DNA of 64,000 bases from FEN-1099 sp964511015 (GCA_964511015.1 CAZEDX010000011.1:1-64000), one strand, 5' to 3'; shown: positions 54,849 to 63,326, numbered from the stretch's first letter. Translations and numbers: made by a program. Notes: a model not told the origin generated them from the letters alone.

Positions 54849-55691
54849 ATGAATCGGCATACACTTCTCATTCTGTTTGTGTTTGTAATAACCACAACCT
54901 TATTCTTCGCCTGCGGCGGCGGAGGGGATGACGATGACGACAGCGGCGACGACGATGCTTCCGACGACGATGATGATGCCGCGGACGACGACGTTTCGGG
55001 CGACGTGACCGTCGGCAATATCTCTACCGGCGAATGCCTTGACGGCGCCGGCAAAGCCGAACCGTGGGATCCGACCGCCGACCCGACCAACGTGGTCGAA
55101 GTGACTTGGCAAGACGGCGTATTGCAGATCGACGACCGTTTCGCCTATGTGAACTGCGGCGTCGAACTTGCGGTGACCGCAACCTTGGAAAGTGGAACGC
55201 TGACGGTCACGGAAATCGACAATGGCATGCCGGCGGACTGCGTTTGCCCGTTCAATTTCCATTACGAAATCAGTGACATCACCGCCAACCAGATCACCTT
55301 GGTGGTCAATCGCGCCGGAGAAGGCGGGTTCCAGGTCGCGGAGTTGGTGTTGCCGTTGGGAGATGCAAACAAAAAGTGGTTCATTCCCTTCGTCGAAGTG
55401 TTCATGGCGACGGGAGGAACGTCGGCGACCGATCCGGTCATTCTCAAGTACGCCGCGTGCAATCTGTACCACCTTGAAGATCAGCAGTTCTTTGTCGCCA
55501 ACCGGGGCACCAACTACTTCGTATACGGCTACGATTGGTTCGACATCGATAATCCCGGCGACTTCGTTCCGACTTGTCAGATGCCGGTCGATATCGAATT
55601 GGGCGCGTTGGCTTCCGGAAGCTATCTGTTCGGTGCCCCCGGCTACGAAGACGACTGGTACATGATGACCGCGACGTTGGACATTCCGTAA
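54849..55691 (+). CDS. Lipoprotein with Asp-rich linker
   Basis: A 280-residue lipoprotein. The hydrophobic N-terminus ends in lipobox LFFAC, followed by GGGG and a ~30-residue Asp-dominated linker. The mature domain (about 55-280) is beta-rich with several cysteines (YVNCGVELAVTATL, PADCVCPFNFHYEI, YAACNLYHLED) that could form disulfides. It has no recognised family. ATG 54849 is chosen because an AAAGGG lies upstream and the earlier in-frame ATG overlaps the promoter. A hairpin follows the stop codon. Confidence 0.75.
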   Translation: MNRHTLLILFVFVITTTLFFACGGGGDDDDDSGDDDASDDDDDAADDDVSGDVTVGNISTGECLDGAGKAEPWDPTADPTNVVEVTWQDGVLQIDDRFAYVNCGVELAVTATLESGTLTVTEIDNGMPADCVCPFNFHYEISDITANQITLVVNRAGEGGFQVAELVLPLGDANKKWFIPFVEVFMATGGTSATDPVILKYAACNLYHLEDQQFFVANRGTNYFVYGYDWFDIDNPGDFVPTCQMPVDIELGALASGSYLFGAPGYEDDWYMMTATLDIP

Positions 55692-55700
55692 CAAAACCCC

Positions 55701-55729
55701 AAGCCCCCGGCCCGACAAACCGGGGGCTT
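55701..55729 (+). terminator. Probable terminator hairpin after the 54849 lipoprotein
   Basis: A perfect 10-bp stem, AAGCCCCCGG / CCGGGGGCTT with a 9-base loop, 9 bp after the stop codon. The downstream T tract is weak, so it may only partly stop transcription before rsmI. Confidence 0.55.
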
Positions 55730-55757
55730 GCTATGTCTGGAGCTAGTGAGGCGCAGC

Positions 55758-56606
55758 ATGGGTGATGGCGAACTGCAGCACGGCAAGTTGGTGCTAGTCG
55801 CCACCCCCTTGGGCAATCTGGGTGACATCTCCCGGCGGGCCGAAGAAGTGCTGCGCGGGGCGGATCTGATCGCCGTGGAAGACACGCGGCGGACCGCCAT
55901 CCTGCTGGCTCATCTGGGCATCGCCAAACCGATGCTTAGCTTCTTCGAAGGCAACCGCGAGCCGCGCACCCGTCAAATCCTGGCGCGCATCCGTAACGGC
56001 GAAACGGTGGCCATGGTCAGTGACGGCGGCAGCCCCTGCATCTCCGACCCGGGCTACGAACTGGTCTATGCCTGCTTGGAGGCCGAACTGCCGGTGGAAG
56101 CCATTCCCGGCCCAAGTGCGGCGGTGCTGGCCCTGCAGCTATCTGGTTTGCCGCCCGACCGCTTCTTGTTCGATGGTTTCCTGCCCCGCAAAGGCAGTGG
56201 CCGCAAAGAACGCCTGGCAAGCTACCGGCAAGTGGGCGGCACCTTAGTTCTTTACGAGGCACCACATCGCTTGCTCGACACGCTGGAAGATCTATTGGAC
56301 ACTCTCGGAGACATTCCTTGTGCCGTCTTGCGCGAAATGACCAAGGTTCACGAAGAACAGGTGCGAGGACCGCTCAGCCACATCGTCGAACACTTTCGCG
56401 CCAAGGAGGTCAAGGGCGAGATCACCATTGTGGTCCGGCTGCCCGAGCCGCCCGACGTCGAAACAGCCATCGCCATGGCTGGCGCCCGCCGCATGATCGA
56501 TGAATTGAATGTGAGCAAAAAAGACGCGGCGGCAGCGGCGGCGATCTTTACCGGCGTGGACAAAAAGACGATCTACCGGCTACTGACCAGCGAATCTAAC
56601 GACTAG
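55758..56606 (+). CDS. rsmI: 16S rRNA (cytidine-2'-O)-methyltransferase RsmI
   Basis: A 282-residue tetrapyrrole-methylase-fold enzyme that 2'-O-methylates C1402 of 16S rRNA with SAM. LVLVATPLGNLGDIS near residue 10, EDTRRT near 40, MVSDGGSPCISDPG near 85 and GPSAAVLALQLSGLP near 115 are the RsmI signatures. The C-terminal KKDAAAAAAIFTGVDKKTIYRLL is the short helical extension of the family. ATG 55758 has GAGG 8 bp upstream, so a 10-codon longer reading is dropped. Confidence 0.95.
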   Translation: MGDGELQHGKLVLVATPLGNLGDISRRAEEVLRGADLIAVEDTRRTAILLAHLGIAKPMLSFFEGNREPRTRQILARIRNGETVAMVSDGGSPCISDPGYELVYACLEAELPVEAIPGPSAAVLALQLSGLPPDRFLFDGFLPRKGSGRKERLASYRQVGGTLVLYEAPHRLLDTLEDLLDTLGDIPCAVLREMTKVHEEQVRGPLSHIVEHFRAKEVKGEITIVVRLPEPPDVETAIAMAGARRMIDELNVSKKDAAAAAAIFTGVDKKTIYRLLTSESND

Positions 56607-56631
56607 AAACACAAAGACCGCTCGCACACAA

Positions 56632-56657
56632 AGCACGACGCGGTCCGTGTTGTTTTT
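56632..56657 (+). terminator. Weak terminator-like hairpin after rsmI
   Basis: AGCACG and CGTGTT form a 6-bp stem with one wobble pair and an 8-base loop, followed by GTTTTT. It lies between the ends of rsmI and the convergent small basic gene. Confidence 0.3.
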
Positions 56658-56664
56658 ACCTAAA

Positions 56665-56796
56665 CTAGTTCTTCTCTTCCTTGTGGATCGGGAAAGCCGG
56701 CGTGCTGCCACGGCGAGCGATGCGCTTCCGGGCCTTGTTCGCCTGGCGGGCTTTGTGCTGTCTACGTTTTCCGGTCTTGTGGGTGTTCGACGCCAT
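56665..56796 (-). CDS. Small, very basic protein (43 residues)
   Basis: Reading from ATG 56796, which has GGAGG 6 bp upstream, gives 43 codons ending at TAG 56667-56665. The protein begins MASNTHKTGKRRQHKARQAN and is about 40% Lys/Arg, with a C-terminal acidic-basic patch. It resembles the short basic proteins seen next to translation genes in some deltaproteobacterial-type genomes, but I cannot name the family; RNA binding or ribosome association is the simplest guess. The Shine-Dalgarno, clean start and sharp stop argue that it is real. Confidence 0.65.
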   Translation of the reverse strand: MASNTHKTGKRRQHKARQANKARKRIARRGSTPAFPIHKEEKN

Positions 56797-57020
56797 CGCT
56801 ATCCTCCACGTCCCCCTTCAGGACATATTGATTTCAGGGCGGGGATTAATACCGAGAAATGAACCGCCTGTCAACGACCTCGGCATTTGAACCTCCCTAG
56901 CAGGGCACGTGGCTTACCGCAGGCGAAAAACCTGGAAGGGCCAGGCTGACAATAGGACAGCCCAAGAAGGCCAAGCCAACCCCCTATTTTTGCTGAGGAA
57001 AAGCAAATACGACGAAAGTC
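56797..57020. other. Gene-free leader region upstream of rho
   Basis: Between the small basic gene (start 56796) and rho (57281) no further ORF with a ribosome site is seen. The stretch contains a small hairpin (CCTGG / CCAGG around 56930-56945) and an A-rich segment before the promoter at 57021. I could not identify it as SRP, 6S or another known RNA. Confidence 0.35.
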
Positions 57021-57050
57021 TTGACAAAACTGGCAAAAGACCCTTAGATT
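57021..57050 (+). promoter_or_regulatory. Sigma70-like promoter of rho
   Basis: A consensus TTGACA (57021-57026) and TAGATT (57045-57050) with an 18-bp spacer. The implied transcript has a 5' leader of more than 200 nt before the rho start codon, long enough for the autoregulation by attenuation known for rho in other bacteria. Confidence 0.6.
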
Positions 57051-57280
57051 ATCATCATTCCGTCCGGGAATGACTTAGGCTTCAATTGCATTTGCTCCCT
57101 GTCGTGATTGACGTCGGTGCCTGGGGTGGAAGTATCATTTACAGTCCGTTGGGTTTTTGGGGTCGGTTGATCTGACCGGGGTTATTCGTTTTTCCCACTA
57201 TTGCTGGCGGCCGACGGAACGAGATGGTGAAAAGACAGCAGTATTAAGCAGCCAACCGAATGATCAGCAGGAGTTGATCC

Positions 57281-58612
57281 ATGTCCGACGAAATTTTTGA
57301 AGATGGCCCGGAAACCAGTGAAGGCAGCACCGAGACGGCTCCAGGCGCACCGCGCGCCGAAGAAATCAACCTCAAGGTGTTGAAGAAGAAGAAGATCGCC
57401 GATCTGCTCAAGCTGGCCAAAGAGCTGAATGTTGAAGGCGCGACCGGTATGCGCAAGCAGGACTTGATCTTTGCCCTGCTGCAAGCGCACACGGAGCGCA
57501 ACGGCATGATTTACGGCGAAGGCGTGCTGGAAATCCTGCCGGACGGTTTCGGCTTCCTGCGCGCGCCGGACTACAACTACCTGCCCGGTCCGGACGACAT
57601 CTACGTCAGCCCCAGCCAGATCCGCCGGTTCAACCTGCGCACCGGCGATACGATCAGTGGCCAGATCCGCCCGCCGAAAGAAGGCGAGCGCTACTTCGCG
57701 TTGCTCAAGGTCGAGGCGATGAACCACGAAGACCCCGACCAGGCACGCAACAAGATCCTGTTCGACAACCTGACGCCGTTGTATCCGAACGAGCAGTTGC
57801 ACCTCGAAGTTGAGGCCGATAACTACTCGATGCGCATCATGGATCTGCTCTGCCCCATCGGCAAAGGCCAGCGCGGTTTGATCGTCAGCCCGCCCAAAGC
57901 CGGCAAAACCATGTTGCTGCAGGCCATTGCCAATTCGGTGACCCGCAATCACAAAGACGTGGTGCTGATCGTTTTGCTGATCGACGAACGGCCGGAAGAA
58001 GTAACCGACATGATGCGCAGCGTGCGCGGTGAGGTTATCTCTTCGACGTTCGACGAACCGGCCACCCGTCACGTCCAGGTGGCCGAAATGGTCATCGAAA
58101 AGGCCAAGCGCTTGGTTGAGCACAAGCGCGACGTCGTTATTCTGCTGGATTCGATCACCCGCCTGGCCCGCGCCTACAACACCGTGGTGCCGCACTCGGG
58201 CAAGATTCTCTCCGGCGGTGTGGACGCCAACGCGTTGCACAAGCCGAAGCGTTTCTTTGGCGCTGCGCGTAACGTCGAAGAAGGCGGCAGTTTGACCATC
58301 ATCGCCACCGCCTTGGTAGACACCGGTAGCCGCATGGACGAAGTGATCTACGAAGAGTTCAAAGGCACCGGCAATATGGAAGTCCACCTCGACCGGAAAC
58401 TGGCCGATCGGCGAATCTTCCCGGCTATCGACATCAACCGCAGCGGCACCCGCAAGGAAGAACTGCTGTTGGAACAGAATCTGCTCCAGCGCGTATGGGT
58501 ACTGCGCCGTGTACTGAGCCCGCTGAACACGATCGACAGCATGGAGTTCCTGCTCGACAAGATGTCGGGAACCCGCGGAAACACGGATTTCCTGGATATG
58601 ATGAACCAATAG
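57281..58612 (+). CDS. rho: Transcription termination factor Rho
   Basis: A 443-residue hexameric RNA-dependent ATPase that ends transcription. The N-terminal helical domain (about 28-70, KKKKIADLLKLAKELNVEG) and the RNA-binding cold-shock-like domain (GEGVLEILPDGFGFLRAP near 76-93) precede the ATPase core with P-loop SPPKAGKTMLLQ near 206-217, the VLLIDERPEEVTDM Walker B near 232 and the Q-loop/R-loop SGGVDANALHKPKRFFGAARN near 310. Length is normal. AGGAG lies 7 bp before the ATG. A long leader with its own promoter precedes it. Confidence 0.98.
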   Translation: MSDEIFEDGPETSEGSTETAPGAPRAEEINLKVLKKKKIADLLKLAKELNVEGATGMRKQDLIFALLQAHTERNGMIYGEGVLEILPDGFGFLRAPDYNYLPGPDDIYVSPSQIRRFNLRTGDTISGQIRPPKEGERYFALLKVEAMNHEDPDQARNKILFDNLTPLYPNEQLHLEVEADNYSMRIMDLLCPIGKGQRGLIVSPPKAGKTMLLQAIANSVTRNHKDVVLIVLLIDERPEEVTDMMRSVRGEVISSTFDEPATRHVQVAEMVIEKAKRLVEHKRDVVILLDSITRLARAYNTVVPHSGKILSGGVDANALHKPKRFFGAARNVEEGGSLTIIATALVDTGSRMDEVIYEEFKGTGNMEVHLDRKLADRRIFPAIDINRSGTRKEELLLEQNLLQRVWVLRRVLSPLNTIDSMEFLLDKMSGTRGNTDFLDMMNQ

Positions 58613-58702
58613 CCGGGGTTGCACCCGGCCTGTGCCTGTGCTATATACCGCGCTCCGGCGGCGCCGTACTAGGCCGGCGCCCTAAGTAGAAGGAGAGAAG
58701 AA

Positions 58703-58921
58703 ATGAAAGAAGGCATCCACCCGGATTACAAAGACACCAAGGTTGTCTGCGCGTGCGGTAACGAGTTTGTTACGCGTTCGACCAAGGCGCCGGAAATCAG
58801 CATCGACATCTGCAACCAATGCCACCCGTTCTTCACCGGCAAGCAGAAGCTCGTCGACTCTACCGGTCGGGTGGAGCGCTTCAAGCGTAAGTACAAGAAG
58901 ATCTACGGCGAAGGTAACTAG
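58703..58921 (+). CDS. rpmE: 50S ribosomal protein L31 (zinc-binding form)
   Basis: A 72-residue ribosomal protein. The four zinc ligands are intact: Cys16 and Cys18 in CACGNEF, and Cys37 and Cys40 in CNQCHPF. HPFFTGKQKLVDSTGRVERF near 41-60 is the L31 signature. Zinc-type copies are used when zinc is sufficient; no non-zinc paralogue is in the window. AGGAGAGAAGA precedes the ATG. A terminator follows and the DUF1385 gene and prfA come next, a common order in bacteria. Confidence 0.97.
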   Translation: MKEGIHPDYKDTKVVCACGNEFVTRSTKAPEISIDICNQCHPFFTGKQKLVDSTGRVERFKRKYKKIYGEGN

Positions 58922-58936
58922 CTCGGTTGCATATTG

Positions 58937-58970
58937 CCCGCGCGCCGGCTCCCGGCGCGCGGGTTTCGTT
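58937..58970 (+). terminator. Terminator hairpin after rpmE
   Basis: A 12-bp GC-rich stem CCCGCGCGCCGG / CCGGCGCGCGGG with loop CTC, then TTTCGTTT. It ends just before the Shine-Dalgarno of the next gene, so read-through or a downstream promoter must serve prfA. Confidence 0.8.
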
Positions 58971-58985
58971 TAAGGAGTCGGCACG

Positions 58986-60095
58986 GTGGAGCAGCGCAAA
59001 CCCGGCGAACCGTTGCGCGTAGGCGGGCAGGCCATTCTCGAAGGCGTAATGATGCGGTCACCCAACAGCATGGCCATTGTATGCCGCAAACCCGACGGCC
59101 GGCTGGTGGTCAAGGAAACACACTGGATCAGCCTTTGGAACCGCTTGAAGTTCCTACGCTGGCCGTTTTTGCGGGGCACGATCGTATTGATCGAAGCAAT
59201 GTGGAACGGCATCCAAGCGCTGTCTTTTTCCGCCAAAGTGGCCACCGAAGCGGAAGCCGAGAAGCAAGCCGCGGAAAAACAAGCCAAAGACTCCGCCGAT
59301 GCACCGGGCAAAGAAGAAAAGCCCCTTTCCAATGCCGCCGTCACCGGCACGATTCTGTTCAGTCTCGCCTTCGCGATTGCTCTGTTTGTGGTCCTACCCC
59401 ACTACGCAACTATTGGGGTCGGCTTGCTGATCGGACACGAACTCACGGTGGACATGTTTCTGTTTCACCTGGTTGACGGCCTGATCAAGGTGCTGGTATT
59501 CGTCTTGTACGTTTGGGCCATCAGCCTATTGCCGGACATTCGCCGAACATTCCAGTACCATGGCGCGGAACACAAATCGATTTTCGCTTTCGACGACGGC
59601 AAAGAGCTGTCGTTAGACAATGTCCGTCAATATTCTACCTTCCATCCGCGCTGTGGCACCAGTTTCATCTTGGTGGTGCTGATCACCAGCATTTTGCTAT
59701 TTTCGCTCGCCTTCCCATTGCTTCCTAAGCTGGAATCGGTTCCGAAGATTCTGCGCAATCTGATCTTCATCGGCATCAAACTGCCGTTGTTGTTCCCCAT
59801 CGCCGGTATCTCGTACGAGGTGATCCGCCAAGCCGGCAAGCACCGTAACAGCCGCTTGCTCCGTCTGGCGGTACTGCCGGGCCTACTCAGCCAGCGCATC
59901 ACTACCAAACAGCCCAACGACGAGATGCTCGAAGTCGCCGTGCTCAGCCTGCGCAAATGCCTCTGGCGCGAAAAACAGGTGGAAGACGGCATTACTGCCG
60001 AGGACACGGAGATCGAGTACCCCAACTACTCCGCGGCCATCGCTGCCATCGGTCAACCCGAAGTCTTTTTCGTCGGAGGGTCGTGCGATGTTTAG
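58986..60095 (+). CDS. DUF1385 family membrane protein (YqhQ-like)
   Basis: A 369-residue integral membrane protein of the DUF1385 family. The opening GGQAILEGVMMRSP near residue 14, YHGAEHKSIFAFDDG near 192 and FHPRCGTSFILVV near 218 are the family hallmarks; about six hydrophobic segments lie between residues 115 and 285. The start is GTG 58986, supported by AAGGAG 8 bp upstream. It overlaps prfA by 8 bp. The rpmE-DUF1385-prfA order is seen in many phyla, but the protein's biochemical role is not established. Confidence 0.9.
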   Translation: MEQRKPGEPLRVGGQAILEGVMMRSPNSMAIVCRKPDGRLVVKETHWISLWNRLKFLRWPFLRGTIVLIEAMWNGIQALSFSAKVATEAEAEKQAAEKQAKDSADAPGKEEKPLSNAAVTGTILFSLAFAIALFVVLPHYATIGVGLLIGHELTVDMFLFHLVDGLIKVLVFVLYVWAISLLPDIRRTFQYHGAEHKSIFAFDDGKELSLDNVRQYSTFHPRCGTSFILVVLITSILLFSLAFPLLPKLESVPKILRNLIFIGIKLPLLFPIAGISYEVIRQAGKHRNSRLLRLAVLPGLLSQRITTKQPNDEMLEVAVLSLRKCLWREKQVEDGITAEDTEIEYPNYSAAIAAIGQPEVFFVGGSCDV

Positions 60096-61161
60096 CAAGC
60101 TAGCCGAAGTCGAAGCGCGCTACGACCAGTTGACCAACGAATTGGCCGATCCGGCCATTTATTCGGATACCGCACGGTTCACCAAGCTGAACAAAGAAAA
60201 GGCCGAGATGGAAGAGATCGTTCATACCTATCGCGCCTACAAGAAAATGGTGGATGACCGTGACGGCGCACGCGAGTTGCTGGAGGCCGAATCGGACCCC
60301 GACTTGCGCGCCATGGCGAAGGCCGAGTTTGACGATTTGGAAAAGAAGATTGCCGAGACAACCGATCGGTTGAAAATCTTGCTGTTGCCGAAGGATCCTT
60401 ACGACGAAAAGAACATTCTGCTCGAGATCCGCGCCGGCACGGGCGGAGAAGAAGCGGCCCTGTTTGCCGCCGACCTGTTCCGCATGTACAGCCGCTATGC
60501 GGAAGCACACCGCTGGAAGGTCGAAGTGTTATCGTCCCACTCGACTGAACTGGGCGGGTTTAAGGAAATCATTTGTGCGATCAACGGTAGCAAGGTGTAC
60601 AGCCGCCTCAAGTTCGAATCGGGTGTGCATCGGGTTCAGCGCGTGCCGGACACCGAGGCCCAGGGCCGCATCCACACCAGCGCGGTGACAGTGGCGATTT
60701 TACCGGAGCCCGACGAGGTGGAAGTCAACATCGCCGAGAAAGATCTGCGCATTGATGTCTACCGCAGTTCGGGACCCGGCGGTCAAAGCGTCAATACCAC
60801 CGACAGCGCCGTGCGTGTGACGCACCTGCCGACCGGTCTCGTGGTGACCTGCCAAGACGAAAAATCCCAGCACAAGAACAAGGCTAAGGCGCTGCAGATT
60901 CTTAAAGCCCGGTTACTGGAAAAGGAACGGCAGGAGCAACAAGACCAGCTCAGCGCAGAGCGTCGTGCGCAGGTCGGTTCAGGCGACCGCTCGGAACGCA
61001 TCCGCACTTACAATTTCCCCCAGAACCGCATTACGGATCACCGAATCAATCTGACAATCTATCGGCTCGACGCGGTGATTGAAGGAGCACTGGATCAGGT
61101 AGTCGATCCGCTGGTCGCCTACTTCCAGGCCGAAGCACTCAAGAGCACCGGCCAGAGCTGA
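60088..61161 (+). CDS. prfA: Peptide chain release factor 1
   Basis: A 357-residue class I release factor that reads UAA and UAG. The GGQ hydrolysis motif is SSGPGGQSVNTTDSAVRVTH near residues 226-245; VHRVQRVPDTEAQGRIHTSAVTV near 184-206 contains the codon-recognition region of RF1. The N-terminal coiled domain and C-terminal QDEKSQHKNKAKALQIL are typical. Length is normal. The start overlaps the DUF1385 gene by 8 bp. The GGQ methyltransferase gene prmC, often next, is not downstream here. Confidence 0.97.
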   Translation: MFSKLAEVEARYDQLTNELADPAIYSDTARFTKLNKEKAEMEEIVHTYRAYKKMVDDRDGARELLEAESDPDLRAMAKAEFDDLEKKIAETTDRLKILLLPKDPYDEKNILLEIRAGTGGEEAALFAADLFRMYSRYAEAHRWKVEVLSSHSTELGGFKEIICAINGSKVYSRLKFESGVHRVQRVPDTEAQGRIHTSAVTVAILPEPDEVEVNIAEKDLRIDVYRSSGPGGQSVNTTDSAVRVTHLPTGLVVTCQDEKSQHKNKAKALQILKARLLEKERQEQQDQLSAERRAQVGSGDRSERIRTYNFPQNRITDHRINLTIYRLDAVIEGALDQVVDPLVAYFQAEALKSTGQS

Positions 61162-61317
61162 TTGCGTTGTTTCCTAAGCGAGATCCGTTCTCTTACTGGC
61201 GGCTGCGGGCTGGGAAACCGTAGGATCTGTTGAATCTGACATCCGCGCAACGCCGTCCTCGCCATCAGTAAGCCATAGCAGAACTCCCCTTCCTCCGCTG
61301 ACCTCTGTCGTTTCTGC

Positions 61318-61347
61318 TTGAAATTTCGGCGCACAAAGTGTTTTAGT
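61318..61347 (+). promoter_or_regulatory. Possible promoter of thrS
   Basis: TTGAAA (61318-61323) and TTTAGT (61342-61347), 18-bp spacer, 44 bp before the start codon. Confidence 0.35.
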
Positions 61348-61356
61348 ACGCCAATA

Positions 61357-61373
61357 CCCCCGATGTTTGGGGG
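61357..61373 (+). promoter_or_regulatory. Short hairpin just upstream of the thrS ribosome site
   Basis: CCCCC and GGGGG separated by GATGTTT can form a 5-bp stem ending a few bases before AGGGAAGGAG. It could affect access of the ribosome; no T-box or operator of known type is seen in the 229-bp leader. Confidence 0.3.
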
Positions 61374-61390
61374 AGGGAAGGAGTATTTCG

Positions 61391-63181
61391 ATGCATGAAC
61401 ATAAGAACAACCAACTCTATCGTATGCGCCACAGTCTCTCGCACATTCTGGCCGCTGCGGTGAAGGAACTGTACCCGCAGGTGCAACTGGGCATCGGGCC
61501 GCCGGTCGACACCGGTTTCTACTACGATTTCATTTTTCCAGAAGCCGTTTCGGCCGACACCTTGCTGCCCAAACTCGAAGCCAAGATGAAGGAACTAGTC
61601 AAGCAAAAGATCAAGTTCGAGCGCTTCGAAATGCCTGGCGCGGAAGCGCTAAAGAAGCTGGAAGACGCCAACGAACCGTACAAGGTAGAGTTATGCCGCG
61701 AATATATCGCTGCCGGCGAGAACATCAGCTTCTACCGCTCCGGTAACTTCACCGACATGTGCGAAGGGCCGCACATTGAATCCACCGATGAGATACCCAA
61801 AGCAAGCTTCGCGTTGGATAGCGTTGCCGGCGCCTATTGGCGCGGCGATGAAAACAACGTGATGATGACACGCATTTACGGCTTGGCTTTCTCGACCGCC
61901 GAGGAACTGGAAACCTTCAAGAAACGCCGCGCCCTGGCCATGGAGCGCGACCACCGGAAGCTCGGCAAGCAGATGCAGATCTTCCACCTAGCCGACGAAG
62001 TCGGTAAAGGTCTGCCGCTGTGGCTGCCCAACGGCACGGTGTTGCGCAACGAACTAGAAAAGCTGGCACAAGAGGCCGAGTTCCGGTACGGCTACAAGCG
62101 CGTAGCCACTCCGCACATCACCCGCGGTACGCTCTACGAAATCAGCGGCCATCTACTGCACTACAAAGACTCGATGTATCCGGCCATGGTGCTCGACGAC
62201 GAGGAATACTACCTCAAGCCGATGAACTGCCCCCATCACCATATGATCTACCGTGAAATCGTGCGTAGCTACCGCGACCTGCCACTGCGCCTGGCCGAAT
62301 ACGGCAGCGTGTACCGCTACGAGAAATCGGGTGAATTGGCGGGTCTACTGCGCGTGCGCGGCATGACGATGAACGATGCTCATATCTACACCACCATCGA
62401 ACAGGTCCGTGAAGAGGCGCTGCGGGTCATGGAATTGCACAAGTACTACTATGACTTGTTCGGCCTAGAAAACTACTGGCTCCGCCTCTCCGTGCATGAT
62501 CTGGCCAAAGACAAATTCGTCGACAACGCCGAACAGTGGGATCACACTGTCGGCTTACTACGTGAGGTGCTGAAAGAGGTCGGCATTCCGTTCAAAGAAG
62601 TGCCCGGTGAAGCGGCGTTCTATGGGCCTAAGGTTGACTTCCAGGTGACCAACGTGGTCGGCCGCGAAGAAACCGCATCCACCAACCAACTCGACTTCAC
62701 CAGCGCGCAACGTTTCAACCTGACGTACGTGGACCACGAAGGCCACGAACAACGGCCTTACATCATCCACCGGGCGCCACTCGGCACGCATGAGCGCTTC
62801 ATCAGCTTCCTGATTGAACATTACGGTGGCGCGTTCCCGACCTGGCTGGCTCCGGTGCAGGTCGTCATCGTTCCGGTCGCGCCGGCGATGTTCGACTACG
62901 CATTCAAGCTGCGTGACGAATTGTTTTCACGCATGATCCGGGTGGAGGTCGATGACAGCGGTGATTCGTTCAACAAGAAAATCCGCAACGCTGCGACTTC
63001 GAAGACGCCGAACGTATTGGTGGTCGGCCAGCGCGAAGCCCAGGAAAACAAGGTAACGCATCGGCGTTATGGAGTCACCGAACAGGCTTCACTGCCCTTC
63101 GCGGAATTTCTGTCTTGGATTCAAGACGAGATTCGGGAGCGGCGCAATTCGAAACCGTCAAATCCTCTCGACAAGGCCTAG
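61391..63181 (+). CDS. thrS: Threonyl-tRNA synthetase lacking the TGS domain
   Basis: A 596-residue class II synthetase. It begins directly at the editing domain: RHSLSHILAAAV near 12-23 gives the HxxxH site and DMCEGPHIE near 120 the second half, so mischarged Ser can be removed. The catalytic zinc ligand lies in PMNCPHHHMIY near 282. Anticodon-binding VQVVIVPVAPAMFDYAF near 488 is normal. The ~60-residue N-terminal TGS domain of most ThrRS is missing; no such sequence is found upstream. AAGGAG 7 bp before ATG 61391 fixes the start. Confidence 0.95.
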   Translation: MHEHKNNQLYRMRHSLSHILAAAVKELYPQVQLGIGPPVDTGFYYDFIFPEAVSADTLLPKLEAKMKELVKQKIKFERFEMPGAEALKKLEDANEPYKVELCREYIAAGENISFYRSGNFTDMCEGPHIESTDEIPKASFALDSVAGAYWRGDENNVMMTRIYGLAFSTAEELETFKKRRALAMERDHRKLGKQMQIFHLADEVGKGLPLWLPNGTVLRNELEKLAQEAEFRYGYKRVATPHITRGTLYEISGHLLHYKDSMYPAMVLDDEEYYLKPMNCPHHHMIYREIVRSYRDLPLRLAEYGSVYRYEKSGELAGLLRVRGMTMNDAHIYTTIEQVREEALRVMELHKYYYDLFGLENYWLRLSVHDLAKDKFVDNAEQWDHTVGLLREVLKEVGIPFKEVPGEAAFYGPKVDFQVTNVVGREETASTNQLDFTSAQRFNLTYVDHEGHEQRPYIIHRAPLGTHERFISFLIEHYGGAFPTWLAPVQVVIVPVAPAMFDYAFKLRDELFSRMIRVEVDDSGDSFNKKIRNAATSKTPNVLVVGQREAQENKVTHRRYGVTEQASLPFAEFLSWIQDEIRERRNSKPSNPLDKA

Positions 63182-63199
63182 CCGATTGGCAAACAAACA

Positions 63200-63235
63200 T
63201 AAAGGGGTGCACCTTCGTGCACCCCTTCGCTTTTC
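63200..63235 (+). terminator. Bidirectional terminator between thrS and the tRNA gene
   Basis: A perfect 10-bp stem AAGGGGTGCA / TGCACCCCTT with loop CCTTCG, followed by CGCTTTT on the plus strand and by T-rich sequence on the minus strand. It separates thrS from the convergent tRNA. Confidence 0.85.
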
Positions 63236-63237
63236 GC

Positions 63238-63310
63238 TGGCAGTGAAGGGACTTGAACCCCTGACATAGCGGATATGAGCCGCCTGCTCTACCACCTGAG
63301 CTACACTGCC
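63238..63310 (-). tRNA. tRNA with CAT anticodon (Met or lysidine-type Ile)
   Basis: A 73-nt cloverleaf from 63310 to 63238: acceptor GGCAGTG / CACTGCC, D-stem GCTC/GAGC, anticodon stem GGCGG/CCGCT with loop CTCATAT, T-arm with TTCAAGT, discriminator A. The anticodon is CAT. The GAGCAGGCGGCTCAT stretch is closer to tRNA-Ile2 (read AUA after lysidine formation) than to the elongator Met tRNA, but the acceptor lacks the C4-G69/C5-G68 pairs of E. coli Ile2, so the identity stays open. CCA is not encoded. Confidence 0.9.
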
Positions 63311-63326
63311 CCGTTGAGGCGGTTCA

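Noticed and set aside
56840..57010. SRP, 6S or other structured RNA upstream of rho
   Set aside because: Only one short hairpin is visible and no conserved core of a known RNA could be matched by eye.
57182..58624. 480-codon open frame opposite rho
   Set aside because: Mirror of a well-conserved gene; no start signal or domain.
58655..58685. Regulatory hairpin before rpmE
   Set aside because: The GGCGCC repeats are self-complementary but give a short stem without a T tract; no known L31 leader pattern is seen.
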